Part shown: positions 27,973 through 36,027 of the stretch, in pieces
How the letters are laid out: the number at the start of each line of letters is the position of its first letter
Position numbering within the stretch: position 1 is the first letter of the stretch
Assembly: GCF_024970185.1 (NCBI RefSeq)
Contig: NZ_CP103965.1
Coordinates: forward strand, 6,610,932 to 6,674,931
Direction: 5' to 3'
Source: Pseudomonas sp. N3-W
Lineage (GTDB): Bacteria; Pseudomonadota; Gammaproteobacteria; Pseudomonadales; Pseudomonadaceae
Length of the DNA stretch: 64,000 nucleotides
Program-made: the position numbers and the translations under genes
The notes under the pieces: generated by a model
The model's input: only the letters and a program-made list of their open reading frames with translations
The model's database searches: none
Told to the model about the DNA's origin: nothing

Positions 27973-30003
27973 CTAAAGGTCCAGCACCAACGGCTGCGAA
28001 CCCTGCGCCGGTATCGCACAACAAATCAGCACCTGTCCCTCTTCCAGCACCTGCGCCGGGGGCTGTGGATAATTCACCTGGCCGCTGATCAACCGGGTCC
28101 TGCAAGTCCCGCACGAGCCACCACGGCAACTGAATTCCGGACGCAGGCCACGGCTTTCCGCCAGCTCCAACAAACTGCCACCATCGGGTTGCCAGCGGCC
28201 CTCTTTGGCCGAACGCTGAAACACCACCGGCACCGAGGTCGTCGCGGCCGGCGGTTGTTCGATGACCACTGCATCGGGATCCGGCCGACGGCGCAGCGTT
28301 GAGGGGCCGAACGTTTCGGCGTGGATCTGCGAGTCGCGGATATCCAGTTCCCTCAGGTTGTCGTACAGCCCTTGGGTAAAACTGCCCGGCCCGCACACGA
28401 CAAAATCCAGCTGATCGTAGTCTTCTACCTCAACAATGTTGCGCAGCAACGCCGTGTCGATGCGCCCGGTCAGGTCGAAATCTTCGCCTTCACGGGCGTC
28501 GGCTTCCGGTTGGCTGAGCAAGCGCACGATGCGAACGGTGTCGCCGGCGCCTTCAAGCAACCGATCCAACTCTTGGCGAAACGGTTGATCCGCCAGGGTC
28601 CGCGAACTCTGGAATAACCAGGTCGGCCGAATGTGCCGCGTGCGCCAGCCCTGATAAACCACTTCGCGCAGCATCGACAGCAAAGGTGTAATGCCAACCC
28701 CGGCAGCCAGCAGCACCAACGGCCGACGCTCATGGGGCGCCACGGTGAAATGCCCCTGAGGTGCTCGCGCTTGCAGCACATCGCCGACGCGGATCTGTTC
28801 GTGCACATGGGAAGATACTACGCCGTCACGCTTCACGCTGATGCGCAAGAAATCATCGCTCGGCGCACTCGACAGGCTGTAGGTACGGATATGCGTTTCG
28901 CCGCCCACCTCGAAACGCAGCGGCAAATGCTGCCCGGCCTGGAACACCGGCAGCCCAATGCCATCGGCGGGTTCCAGATAAACCGAGCGGATGTTTTGGC
29001 TTTCCGTCTCAATTCGCACCACCCGCAGTGGCCGCCACGCATCACCCAACGCCTGGGCTTGCAGGCGTGCGGCAGCCTGTGCCCAGGTCCCGGTCATCAA
29101 ACTGTTAGACGACATCCCATCGAAGCGCCAACGCAAGGCCAACGCCGCCGGCCGCCGCACCACGCGTTCAACCTCCAGCGTCCACAAGCGTTCGGCGCCT
29201 TGAAAAGCTTCGACTTGCGGGCCATCGAGGATGACGCCGGTGCGACCGGTGAGTTGTAGCAGGTCGCCGGTCTTGAAATCGATGAACAGCAAACCGGCCC
29301 GTGGATTGACCAGCAGGTTGCCCAATGTGTTGAAGAACAGGTTGCCGGCGAAATCCGGGATGGTCAGGCGATTGCCTTCGATACGGACGAAACCGGGCTG
29401 ACCACCGCGATGCGAAACGTCTACCGAGTGTTGGCCATCGACATCCACGTAACTGGCGACAAAGAACGTATCCGCCCCGGCGATCATTGCTGTCGCCGCA
29501 TCATCCAGCGCATGGAGGTGCTGAGCGACGCGGGTTGAGGGATCGGCCAGCGGCACCGAATGAAACTGGCGCAGTTGGATGTACTGCGGGCAGTTGCCGA
29601 ATGACTGTTGCACCGAGACCTCAAACCCGCCCGCTGTCATTGCACCGATACGCCCGTTGATGCGGTTGCGCCGCCGGGTGTGCAGTTCGATGCCGAGCAA
29701 ACCAATGGCCGCGCCGACTTGCAGCTGAGCAGGGTCATTGGCATCGGGCAGGCTGTCGAGTTGCAATAGTGACGGTTCGGGAGAGTGGGCAAAACCTGGT
29801 GCGCCTTCGAGGATGCTGGCCCAGGGATTGCCGTCAACATCCACCGCGCCGTAAAGCATGAACGGCAGTTGCTGATAGAACTGGCGGTGTTGGTCCGGCA
29901 ACTCGCTGCGAATCACCCTACGGCCGAGGGTGTCCATTCGCTCGGCAACACCGACGTGTTCCTGCAACTGGCGCTCGCCAGCGTGCCACGGTGAATGGTT
30001 CAT
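27973..30003 (-). CDS. Pyridoxamine-oxidase-like / ferredoxin reductase / 2Fe-2S fusion oxidoreductase
   Basis: 676 residues from ATG 30003 (AAAGGAG upstream; the frame extends 18 codons further without a site). Three parts: an N-terminal PNPOx-like split-barrel flavin-binding domain (about 40-310; FFVASYVDVDGQHSVDVSHRGG, GNLFFNTLGNLLVNPRAG), an FNR-type FAD/NAD(P)H reductase (about 330-560; RTYSLSS FAD motif, GVGITPLLSML NAD motif), and a C-terminal plant-type 2Fe-2S domain (CRGGSCGTCRTRL plus a distal Cys). A self-contained electron chain from NAD(P)H through FAD to 2Fe-2S. The acceptor is unknown. GST and LysR genes lie upstream on the same strand. Confidence 0.85.
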   Translation of the reverse strand: MNHSPWHAGERQLQEHVGVAERMDTLGRRVIRSELPDQHRQFYQQLPFMLYGAVDVDGNPWASILEGAPGFAHSPEPSLLQLDSLPDANDPAQLQVGAAIGLLGIELHTRRRNRINGRIGAMTAGGFEVSVQQSFGNCPQYIQLRQFHSVPLADPSTRVAQHLHALDDAATAMIAGADTFFVASYVDVDGQHSVDVSHRGGQPGFVRIEGNRLTIPDFAGNLFFNTLGNLLVNPRAGLLFIDFKTGDLLQLTGRTGVILDGPQVEAFQGAERLWTLEVERVVRRPAALALRWRFDGMSSNSLMTGTWAQAAARLQAQALGDAWRPLRVVRIETESQNIRSVYLEPADGIGLPVFQAGQHLPLRFEVGGETHIRTYSLSSAPSDDFLRISVKRDGVVSSHVHEQIRVGDVLQARAPQGHFTVAPHERRPLVLLAAGVGITPLLSMLREVVYQGWRTRHIRPTWLFQSSRTLADQPFRQELDRLLEGAGDTVRIVRLLSQPEADAREGEDFDLTGRIDTALLRNIVEVEDYDQLDFVVCGPGSFTQGLYDNLRELDIRDSQIHAETFGPSTLRRRPDPDAVVIEQPPAATTSVPVVFQRSAKEGRWQPDGGSLLELAESRGLRPEFSCRGGSCGTCRTRLISGQVNYPQPPAQVLEEGQVLICCAIPAQGSQPLVLDL

Positions 30004-30031
30004 GACAGGGACTCCTTTTGATCGCGAACCG

Positions 30032-30057
30032 GTGGGAGCGAACAGGCTTGCTCCCAC
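30032..30057. repeat. Degenerate REP hairpin
   Basis: GTGGGAGC (30032-30039) and GCTCCCAC (30050-30057) with a 10-nt loop, between the GST stop and the oxidoreductase start. Related to the REP units elsewhere in the window but shortened. Confidence 0.6.
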
Positions 30058-30072
30058 AGGGTTTGACGGGGA

Positions 30073-30699
30073 TCAGGCAGAGGTCTGCAAACCCGCAACA
30101 GTGCGCGGCATGCCGACAAACCCAGGCAAGTCTTCAATCCTCGCCAGCCACGCCCTCACGTTGGCGTATTGCTCAAGCGACACATTGCCTTCCGGCGCAT
30201 GGGCGATGTAGGTGTAGGCGGCGACATCGGCGATGGTCGGCTCACTCCCCACCAGATACCGGGAGTTGGTCAACTCTTGATCAATCACCTTGAGCAGCGC
30301 ATGGGACTGGCTAACCACTTCTTCAGCGTTGTAAGGCGCTCCAAATACAGTGATCAATCGTGCCCGGGCCGGGCCGGAGGCAATTTGTCCGGCGGCAACC
30401 GACAACCAGCGCTGCACCTTGGCGGCACCGACCGGATCGGTGGGCAACCAGCGGCCGTGGCCATATTTTTGCGCCAGGTACACCAGAATGGCATTCGAAT
30501 CGGCAAGGACCACGCCATCGTCCTCAATCACCGGCACCTGGCCAAAGGAGTTGAGCGCCAGGAACTCCGGCTGTTTATGCTCGCCCTTGGGCAGATCGAC
30601 AAAGATCAATTCGGTGGGCAGGTTCAGCAGAGACAGCATCAGCTCCACACGGTGAGCATGGCCGGAACGCGGGAAGTTATAGAGTTTGATCGCAGGCAT
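30073..30699 (-). CDS. Glutathione S-transferase
   Basis: 208 residues from ATG 30699; GGAG lies eight nt upstream, so I prefer it to the in-frame ATG four codons earlier that overlaps this site. Thioredoxin-like N-terminal domain: [22 protein letters not shown], cis-Pro [11 protein letters not shown], and the glutathione-binding [11 protein letters not shown]. All-helical C-terminal domain includes the N-capping box [18 protein letters not shown]. Conjugates or reduces electrophiles with glutathione in the cytoplasm. Probable target of the upstream LysR regulator on the same strand. Confidence 0.9.
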   Translation of the reverse strand: MPAIKLYNFPRSGHAHRVELMLSLLNLPTELIFVDLPKGEHKQPEFLALNSFGQVPVIEDDGVVLADSNAILVYLAQKYGHGRWLPTDPVGAAKVQRWLSVAAGQIASGPARARLITVFGAPYNAEEVVSQSHALLKVIDQELTNSRYLVGSEPTIADVAAYTYIAHAPEGNVSLEQYANVRAWLARIEDLPGFVGMPRTVAGLQTSA

Positions 30700-30825
30700 G
30701 GTCGGCTCCATTGAATGGCGCCGTCTGGAAAAGGTCGGCGCCGATGAAGGCCATCATCTACCTCTCGCCAAAACAACAGAATAACCAGGCAATGCAATCC
30801 ATTATTTCATCCAGCGCAATAAACC

Positions 30826-31728
30826 TCAGGATTGAAGCGCCGGGTGTTCTCGCAAGGTGCTCACCGCAAAGTCCACGAAACTGCGAATCCGCGCCGGTGC
30901 CTTGCGACCGCCCTGATACACCACATGAATCGGCAAAGGCGGCAGTTCAAAGTCCGCCAGGACGATTTCAAGATCACCCGCCGCTACTTTGCTCGCCACC
31001 TGATAAGACAGGACACGGGTCAATCCCAGCCCCAGACACGCGGCACTGATGGCCGCCTGATTGGCGGTCACCACCAGACGCGGTTCCGGACGCACGTTGA
31101 GCGGCTGATCGTTTTCAACAAAAGCCCAGTTTTTGATCTGACCGATGGACGAGGTGGCGATCACCGGCAACCGTGACAGCGCCTCAGGGTGCGCAGGCCG
31201 GCCATGGGTTTGCAAATAAGCGGGCGAGCCGCAGACCACTCGCCGTACTTCACCGACCCGAATTGCATGCTGATTGCTGTCAGGCAACTCCCCAATCCGT
31301 ACCGCAACGTCGATGCCCTCCTCGACCATGCTCACCACGCGATCCACCAGCAACGCGTTGATACTCACCTCAGGGAACTGCGTGAGATAACCCACCATCA
31401 CCGGTGTGACAAACAGCTCACCAAACAGAACCGGCGCGGTGAGCGTCAATTGGCCACGGGGCTGGGCGTGGCTGCCTGCTGCCGAATCCTCGGCTTCCTG
31501 CACTTCGGCGAGAATTCTGCGACAGTCTTCCAGGTAGCGTTGCCCCGTCTCACTTAAATGCACGCTTCGGGTAGTGCGTGTCAGCAGTTGCGTGCCAATG
31601 CGTTTTTCCAGCGCCGCCACGGCCCGGGTCACGCTGGCCGCCGACATCCCCAAACGCCGGGCGGCCGCCGAGAAGCCTTGCTCCTGGGCGACGGCGGCGA
31701 AGACCTGCATTTCGTGGAAGCGGTCCAT
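30826..31728 (-). CDS. LysR-family transcriptional regulator
   Basis: 300 residues. N-terminal winged HTH MDRFHEMQVFAAVAQEQGFSAAARRLGMSAASVTRAVAALEKRIGTQLL; C-terminal substrate-binding domain with RGQLTLTAPVLFGELFVTPVM and the VDFAVSTLREHPAL end. Group is the CrgA/DmlR-like set, which often respond to organic acids or aromatics. AGGAGC lies before the ATG. It reads toward the GST and oxidoreductase, 115 bp from GST. Confidence 0.92.
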   Translation of the reverse strand: MDRFHEMQVFAAVAQEQGFSAAARRLGMSAASVTRAVAALEKRIGTQLLTRTTRSVHLSETGQRYLEDCRRILAEVQEAEDSAAGSHAQPRGQLTLTAPVLFGELFVTPVMVGYLTQFPEVSINALLVDRVVSMVEEGIDVAVRIGELPDSNQHAIRVGEVRRVVCGSPAYLQTHGRPAHPEALSRLPVIATSSIGQIKNWAFVENDQPLNVRPEPRLVVTANQAAISAACLGLGLTRVLSYQVASKVAAGDLEIVLADFELPPLPIHVVYQGGRKAPARIRSFVDFAVSTLREHPALQS

Positions 31729-31751
31729 GGATGCTCCTGCGCTCGGGTAAA

Positions 31752-31779
31752 AAAAATCGCAGCCTGGGCTGCGATTTTT
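31752..31779 (-). terminator. Terminator downstream of luxR
   Basis: AAAAATCGCAGCC (31752-31764), TG loop, GGCTGCGATTTTT (31767-31779). Reading leftward it ends the luxR transcript before the lysR gene; the symmetric T/A tracts allow either direction. Confidence 0.8.
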
Positions 31780-31913
31780 ATCGTCGGGTGGCGTAAATAT
31801 AGATTGTCACAAAAACAGCCGAAAAATCTCAAGCAATCATGCCCAAGTTGGACAGGTTAACGGTGACTGTATAACTTAATTTTTTTGACGAATTCATTAC
31901 GCTGAAAAACATT

Positions 31914-31931
31914 ACCTTATGGGCATAAGGT
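31914..31931. promoter_or_regulatory. 18-bp palindrome ACCTTATG-GG-CATAAGGT
   Basis: Perfect 8-bp arms with a 2-nt centre, 123 bp past the luxR stop. It has the general look of a dimeric-regulator operator, but CT...AG spacing is 10 rather than the 12 of a lux box, and no gene begins nearby. Confidence 0.3.
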
Positions 31932-32053
31932 TATTCGTTAAGTAAATAAGTGAAGAGATCTCGATTGAAATTATTCCTTGAACGCAGCCTTGCCTTGTGC
32001 CCATTAGTTATTAAATCGTAAAGCCCGACCGCTGGATTGGTCACCCGCGCTAG

Positions 32054-32773
32054 TTATTTCCAGAGCAACCCCATGAGGGAAGCCTTGACCGCAGCGGCGA
32101 TCTTGTTCTGACACCCCAGTTTTTTCAGGCAATGGTTTATATGGAAATTGACGGTTCGCTTGGTAATACCCAGGATGATGGAAACATCGTCCGAAGATTT
32201 TCCGTCAGCGGTCCATTGCAGAATTTCCTTTTCCCTTTGAGACAACTCAATGGGCACCGGTAGAACAGACCCCGCCCCGCGCAGCTGCAACCGGGTCATC
32301 CCCAAGTGAGTGATCTGTGCAAGCCAGGAAAGCTCAGCCTGTTTTGTCTCGAGCTCCAGGGCCGTGATCGGGTCACTGCCGCGGGCGAACGTCACCAGCC
32401 CCTGGGCTTCGCTATTGAGCAGTGTTTGCCCCCACCCCTGCGAAAGTCCGTGAGATTGTGCATCCCGCCAGAAATCAGGAGCCTGGGCTTTGAGTTCGGC
32501 GTCCCACAGCACCGGCTTTACACTTCTAAGTGTCCGGATAACGTAGGGATCGATTTCCAGGTAGCGATTGGCCGCGTAGGCCGCCTGCCAGGCGGGTGAG
32601 TAATTGTTGACGAGAAACAGGCAAGGCTTGGTGATGGGAAAAAGTCTTCTCGAACCATAGGCCGCATAGTCAAACTCCAACTGCCTGGCAACGGTCTTGA
32701 TATTGTCGAACAATAATTCGACATCCGTTGCGGACATAGCATTTTCCAACAGGTCAGCCTGCCAGTGCGACAT
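32054..32773 (-). CDS. LuxR-family quorum-sensing receptor
   Basis: 239 residues from ATG 32773 (AAGGA 7 nt upstream; the open frame extends 23 codons without a site). N-terminal autoinducer-binding domain (about 15-155) keeps the usual residues: YAAYG, WQAAYAANRYLEIDP (Trp, Tyr, Asp-Pro), VLWDAE (Trp) and AQGLVTFARG. C-terminal LuxR HTH (about 175-236): LSQREKEILQWTADGKSSDDVSIILGITKRTVNFHINH with the conserved Glu, Gly and Val. Divergent from luxI with a lux box between them. Binds acyl-homoserine lactone in the cytoplasm and is expected to activate luxI and the genes behind it. Confidence 0.93.
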   Translation of the reverse strand: MSHWQADLLENAMSATDVELLFDNIKTVARQLEFDYAAYGSRRLFPITKPCLFLVNNYSPAWQAAYAANRYLEIDPYVIRTLRSVKPVLWDAELKAQAPDFWRDAQSHGLSQGWGQTLLNSEAQGLVTFARGSDPITALELETKQAELSWLAQITHLGMTRLQLRGAGSVLPVPIELSQREKEILQWTADGKSSDDVSIILGITKRTVNFHINHCLKKLGCQNKIAAAVKASLMGLLWK

Positions 32774-32849
32774 AGAGAATTCCTTTCTCATTATTATTTC
32801 TAGTTGGCCTTGCGCCAACATGCCTAGCATATTTCCAAACATTTCCGAT

Positions 32850-32869
32850 AGCTGTCAAGGGTGACAGTA
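32850..32869. promoter_or_regulatory. lux box between luxR and luxI
   Basis: AGCTGTCAAGGGTGACAGTA fits NNCT-N12-AGNN with six perfectly paired bases per arm (CTGTCA/TGACAG). Its centre lies about 43 bp upstream of the start point predicted from the TCTAAT hexamer, the usual place for LuxR-type activation of luxI. Confidence 0.8.
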
Positions 32870-32890
32870 GTGCGCAATCACGACATGCAC

Positions 32891-32896
32891 TCTAAT
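32891..32896 (+). promoter_or_regulatory. Probable -10 element of luxI
   Basis: TCTAAT matches five of six bases of TATAAT. The lux box abuts the -35 position (TAGTGC, 32868-32873, a poor hexamer), as expected for an activator-dependent promoter. Confidence 0.6.
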
Positions 32897-32930
32897 CGCC
32901 ACCCAGCAAGTCACTAAAAAGGAAAGGTTG

Positions 32931-33485
32931 ATGGATTACATGTCAGGACGATACGACGAGCTTACGTCAGTCGAGCGTCAGCGGTTGGCACATTATCGGT
33001 ATCAGGTTTTCGTTGAACGCCTCGGTTGGGAATTGTCGACCCCTGCCGATTTCGAGTTCGACCAGTTTGACCACAGTGGCACTCACTACATCGTCGCGGA
33101 ACAGGACGGCGGAAACATAAAGGGATGCGCACGCCTTTTACCCACCACCCAGCCGTATCTGCTGAGTGAAGTGTTCACCTCATTGCTGGGCGACGTTCCT
33201 GCCCCTTGCCAGGACGACGTCTGGGAGCTGTCACGTTTCACCTCTCTGGACCTTGATGCCCAAACCGGCAGAGACGAACAGATGATGTCGGACGAAAACA
33301 CCGTTGGCCTGTTCCTGGCCACCCTGGATTACGCCAAAGCCTGCGGTGTCTCGCATCTGGTGTCGGTTTCCCCTGTGGCTATCGGTCGTCTGCTGAAGCG
33401 CGGCGGCATCGATTTCAAATGGCTGGCACCTCCGCAAGTGCTGGACAACCGCACCCTGGGGGCCTGTTACATCACGGTGCAGTAA
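32931..33485 (+). CDS. LuxI-family acyl-homoserine-lactone synthase
   Basis: 184 residues from ATG 32931 (AAGGAAAGG upstream; a TTG one codon earlier is less likely). All invariant residues of the family are present: Arg and Phe in YRYQVF, Trp in ERLGW, the acidic set in FEFDQFD, Arg in GCARLLPT, and Glu/Arg in VWELSRF. It joins an acyl chain from acyl-ACP to SAM and lactonises it. The central sequence resembles PhzI/PcoI-type enzymes of Pseudomonas; chain length and 3-oxo/3-hydroxy preference cannot be read. First gene rightward of the island, controlled by the divergent LuxR. Confidence 0.94.
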   Translation: MDYMSGRYDELTSVERQRLAHYRYQVFVERLGWELSTPADFEFDQFDHSGTHYIVAEQDGGNIKGCARLLPTTQPYLLSEVFTSLLGDVPAPCQDDVWELSRFTSLDLDAQTGRDEQMMSDENTVGLFLATLDYAKACGVSHLVSVSPVAIGRLLKRGGIDFKWLAPPQVLDNRTLGACYITVQ

Positions 33486-33529
33486 TCCTTTCTGCACCCG
33501 TTAACGCATAAAAATATCAAGTGAAGTTG

Positions 33530-33557
33530 CCGATACGAGCCGGGCGGCTCATATCGG
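33530..33557 (+). promoter_or_regulatory. Hairpin between luxI and the AfsA-like gene
   Basis: CCGATACGAGCC (33530-33541) pairs with GGCTCATATCGG (33546-33557), 11 of 12 positions, across GGGC. There is no T-run after it, so it is more likely an RNA processing or attenuation structure than a plain terminator. Confidence 0.4.
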
Positions 33558-33623
33558 CGTGCGTCGATCTTGCGACATGGATAGCGACTGCTGGAAACCA
33601 ACGTTCAACACAGAGGGAAGATC

Positions 33624-34871
33624 ATGATCGACATGGAAAGGAAAGTTGGAAAGGACATCGTCCATAAAGGCCACGATGACGATGTATTGATTTACGACGC
33701 TCGCCACCAGCTACCGGCCTGGCTGCCCGCCGCCATCATTCAACAAGCGAACCTTGATCCAGCGGATCTCGACATCGTCAACCAGGCCTATCGCCAGGAC
33801 AGCGATCGACTGGTGCTGCGCTCGTTACCGACGGTTATCGGCCTGGACGAACTCGAACAGGCAGGCCTGTCGGCCTGTCTGCCAGAGCTGCTGGCCTGCT
33901 ACGAAAAAGCCACCGATCACCTGATACTGACAGGTGTCTGGGTCCTGGAAAGTATCGAAGCCAAGCTGGCACAGCTGCTGGGCTACGACGACGTACTCGA
34001 CGTCGGCCAACGGCGGCAGGTGCACGATGTCCTCAAGAATCTGGACGGTTGCCCACAGCAAGGCTTGCTGTACTTCACCCTGTTCAACGACACCTCCAAT
34101 TACTTCTTTTACCGCAAGCACCATGAACACGTGCCTGGCCTGATGTTGATCGAAGTCGCCCGCCAGGCCATGTACGCGCATTTCTACGAACACAGTGGCT
34201 ATGCACGCGGCGAGGTGTCGATTTCCATCGTTGATCTGCTGTCGAGCTTCCCCCGCTATACCGAGTCGTCCTTTCAGGTCGACGTACTCGTCGGTGACTA
34301 CGCCGAAGTGGCGCAACCGCGGGCACGAAAAGTCGATAAGCGCGCACGTTTCTTCCAGCGCGGCGAACTGGTGGCCGACATCCGGCTACTCGGCGAAGTC
34401 ATCAAAATGCCCGTCTTCAAGCGCATGCGAAACATCAACTTCGATCCGGCCTGCTGGTTCCGGCCGCTCAAAGGCATACGGCATGACGTGCTGATACATC
34501 TTGAGTCCGGTCGTCATCTGGCCGGCCGCTTGGATCTGCTTTCAATGGCCGGCCTGCAAATGCAGTGTGACAGCCCGGTCGGCGCGCTCGACACGCCCAC
34601 GCGCGGGCATGTCTATCTGTATCTGGAAAACGAGGGAATGATCAGCCTGCCGGTGCAATCGTTACTCGAAAGTGACGGGCCAAAGGGCCGCCTGCTCAAA
34701 CTGCAACTGGCGGACCTGGATACTCAGTTGCGATTCAAATGGCGAGAAGTACTCAAGCAGTACACGTATTTCTCTCATGAAGAACCAGCCCCCGCCCGCG
34801 CTGCCGAACAGCCTCTCTGGATGACATTTGACCAGCCGTCACCGATGCCAGAGCAGAGGATAGAGGCATGA
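33624..34871 (+). CDS. AfsA-like hotdog protein (butyrolactone-type synthase candidate)
   Basis: 415 residues. Two AfsA family motifs are clear: the N-terminal VHK...DVLI (13-23) and HEHVPGLMLIEVARQAMYAH (167-186), with the catalytic-type Glu177 and Arg180-Gln181. In Streptomyces, AfsA condenses a beta-ketoacyl donor with dihydroxyacetone phosphate to start gamma-butyrolactone signals. About 110 residues separate the two motifs, and a C-terminal extension (about 283-385; RHDVLIHLESGRHLAGRLDLLSMAGL) looks vaguely like a PilZ barrel, though the signature is imperfect. GAGGGAAG precedes the ATG. Stop overlaps the next start by 4 nt. Substrates are unknown. Confidence 0.75.
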   Translation: MIDMERKVGKDIVHKGHDDDVLIYDARHQLPAWLPAAIIQQANLDPADLDIVNQAYRQDSDRLVLRSLPTVIGLDELEQAGLSACLPELLACYEKATDHLILTGVWVLESIEAKLAQLLGYDDVLDVGQRRQVHDVLKNLDGCPQQGLLYFTLFNDTSNYFFYRKHHEHVPGLMLIEVARQAMYAHFYEHSGYARGEVSISIVDLLSSFPRYTESSFQVDVLVGDYAEVAQPRARKVDKRARFFQRGELVADIRLLGEVIKMPVFKRMRNINFDPACWFRPLKGIRHDVLIHLESGRHLAGRLDLLSMAGLQMQCDSPVGALDTPTRGHVYLYLENEGMISLPVQSLLESDGPKGRLLKLQLADLDTQLRFKWREVLKQYTYFSHEEPAPARAAEQPLWMTFDQPSPMPEQRIEA

Positions 34872-36016
34872 TCGACCGCTATCCCCACGTGCTTGAGCCG
34901 CTCAAGCTGGCAGGCGGACTGGTGCTGCGCAATCGTCTGTTTTTCGCTTCGATGGGCGTGGACTTGGCCGATCACAGCGGGTGCGTGACACCGCAGATGA
35001 TTGAGTTCTATCAGGGGATCATGGAGGGCGGCTGCTCCATGGCGTTTCTGTGCAACGCCACGGTATCGCCCCAGTCGCGACTGCAGAGCACCGGGCTCGG
35101 GCTGTTCGAGCAACACCAGGGCGAATCGCTCAAGGCCATGTTCAAGATGGCCGAGCGCGTCAACACGCCAGTGGGCGTGCAGTTGCAACATTACGGTGGC
35201 CAGGGCACCACGACGCACACCGGCGTCGCGGTGCTGACGCCCAGTGGCGTGCCATGCCCGCGCGTTTCCAAACTTGATCCGCACTACCGGGTGCAGGTCA
35301 TGGACGAAACGGACATTGCCCTGGTGATCGAGCAATTTGCCCATTCCGCCTGGTTGGCGTGGATCAACGGTGCCCGACTGGTGCAATTGCAGGCGTCCAA
35401 CGGTTACCTGCTGAGCAGCTTTCTGTCTCCCCACACCAACAAGCGCACGGATCGTTATGGCGGCAGCGAAGAGAACCGTGCCCGGCTGCTGCTCGAAGTG
35501 ATCCAGGCCATCCGCGAACGAACCCAGGGTGCCCTGATCATCACCATCAGGTTGGGTATCGATGATCGTCTGGGTGATGAGGGGCTGCAATTCCCGGATA
35601 TCAAGGAAACCGTCCAGGCACTCTGCCAGGCCGGCGTTGCAGCGCTGGAGTGTTCGATGTGCATGGGCGCGACCTTCGGCCAGTTGATCGTCCACTCCTC
35701 GACGATGGATGACTACCTGCAAGCCGGGGTCAGGGCCATCAAAGCGGTGTCGACGGTACCGGTGGGGTATGCCGGCTTCATCGACGGATTGGACAAGGCC
35801 GAACAGTTGCTGGCCGATGGCGTCTGCGACTGGGTGGGGATGTCCAGGGCGCTGTTTGCCGACAACGATCTGATCAACAAAACGCTGCAGGGCCGTTCCA
35901 GTGACATCCATAAATGCCAGTGGGACAGTAAATGCTTCAGCGACAAAAGCAATCCGCGCCTGGACCGGGTGTATTGCTGCGTGAATCCGAAATACTTGAG
36001 ACCCTCGTTGGCATAA
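34868..36016 (+). CDS. Old-Yellow-Enzyme-type flavin reductase
   Basis: 382 residues, TIM-barrel FMN reductase. The family signature LLSSFLSPHTNKRTDRYGGSEENRARLLLEV is intact (about 181-210). The substrate-binding pair, normally HxxH or HxxN before GY, is Gln175...Asn178, so the first His is replaced. The C-terminus has Cys residues (HKCQWDSKCF, VYCCVNP) that recall the 4Fe-4S cluster of 2,4-dienoyl-CoA reductases but with wrong spacing. No C-terminal FAD/NAD domain. It overlaps the AfsA-like gene (ATGA). Likely reduces a C=C bond of the product made by the hotdog enzyme. Confidence 0.85.
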   Translation: MIDRYPHVLEPLKLAGGLVLRNRLFFASMGVDLADHSGCVTPQMIEFYQGIMEGGCSMAFLCNATVSPQSRLQSTGLGLFEQHQGESLKAMFKMAERVNTPVGVQLQHYGGQGTTTHTGVAVLTPSGVPCPRVSKLDPHYRVQVMDETDIALVIEQFAHSAWLAWINGARLVQLQASNGYLLSSFLSPHTNKRTDRYGGSEENRARLLLEVIQAIRERTQGALIITIRLGIDDRLGDEGLQFPDIKETVQALCQAGVAALECSMCMGATFGQLIVHSSTMDDYLQAGVRAIKAVSTVPVGYAGFIDGLDKAEQLLADGVCDWVGMSRALFADNDLINKTLQGRSSDIHKCQWDSKCFSDKSNPRLDRVYCCVNPKYLRPSLA

Positions 36017-36027
36017 GGATGTAACAC

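Larger units (their letters stand above)
31729..32053. other. AT-rich intergenic region between lysR and luxR
   Basis: 325 bp without a convincing gene. It holds a strong terminator hairpin (31752-31779) and an 18-bp palindrome (31914-31931), and is richer in A/T than its surroundings (for example AATTTTTTTGACGAATTC near 31880). This marks the left border of the quorum-sensing island. Confidence 0.6.

Noticed and set aside
33566..33586. CT-N12-AG match before the AfsA-like gene (possible second lux box)
   Set aside because: Only 4 of 10 positions are dyad-symmetric; CT-N12-AG alone is expected by chance every few hundred bases.
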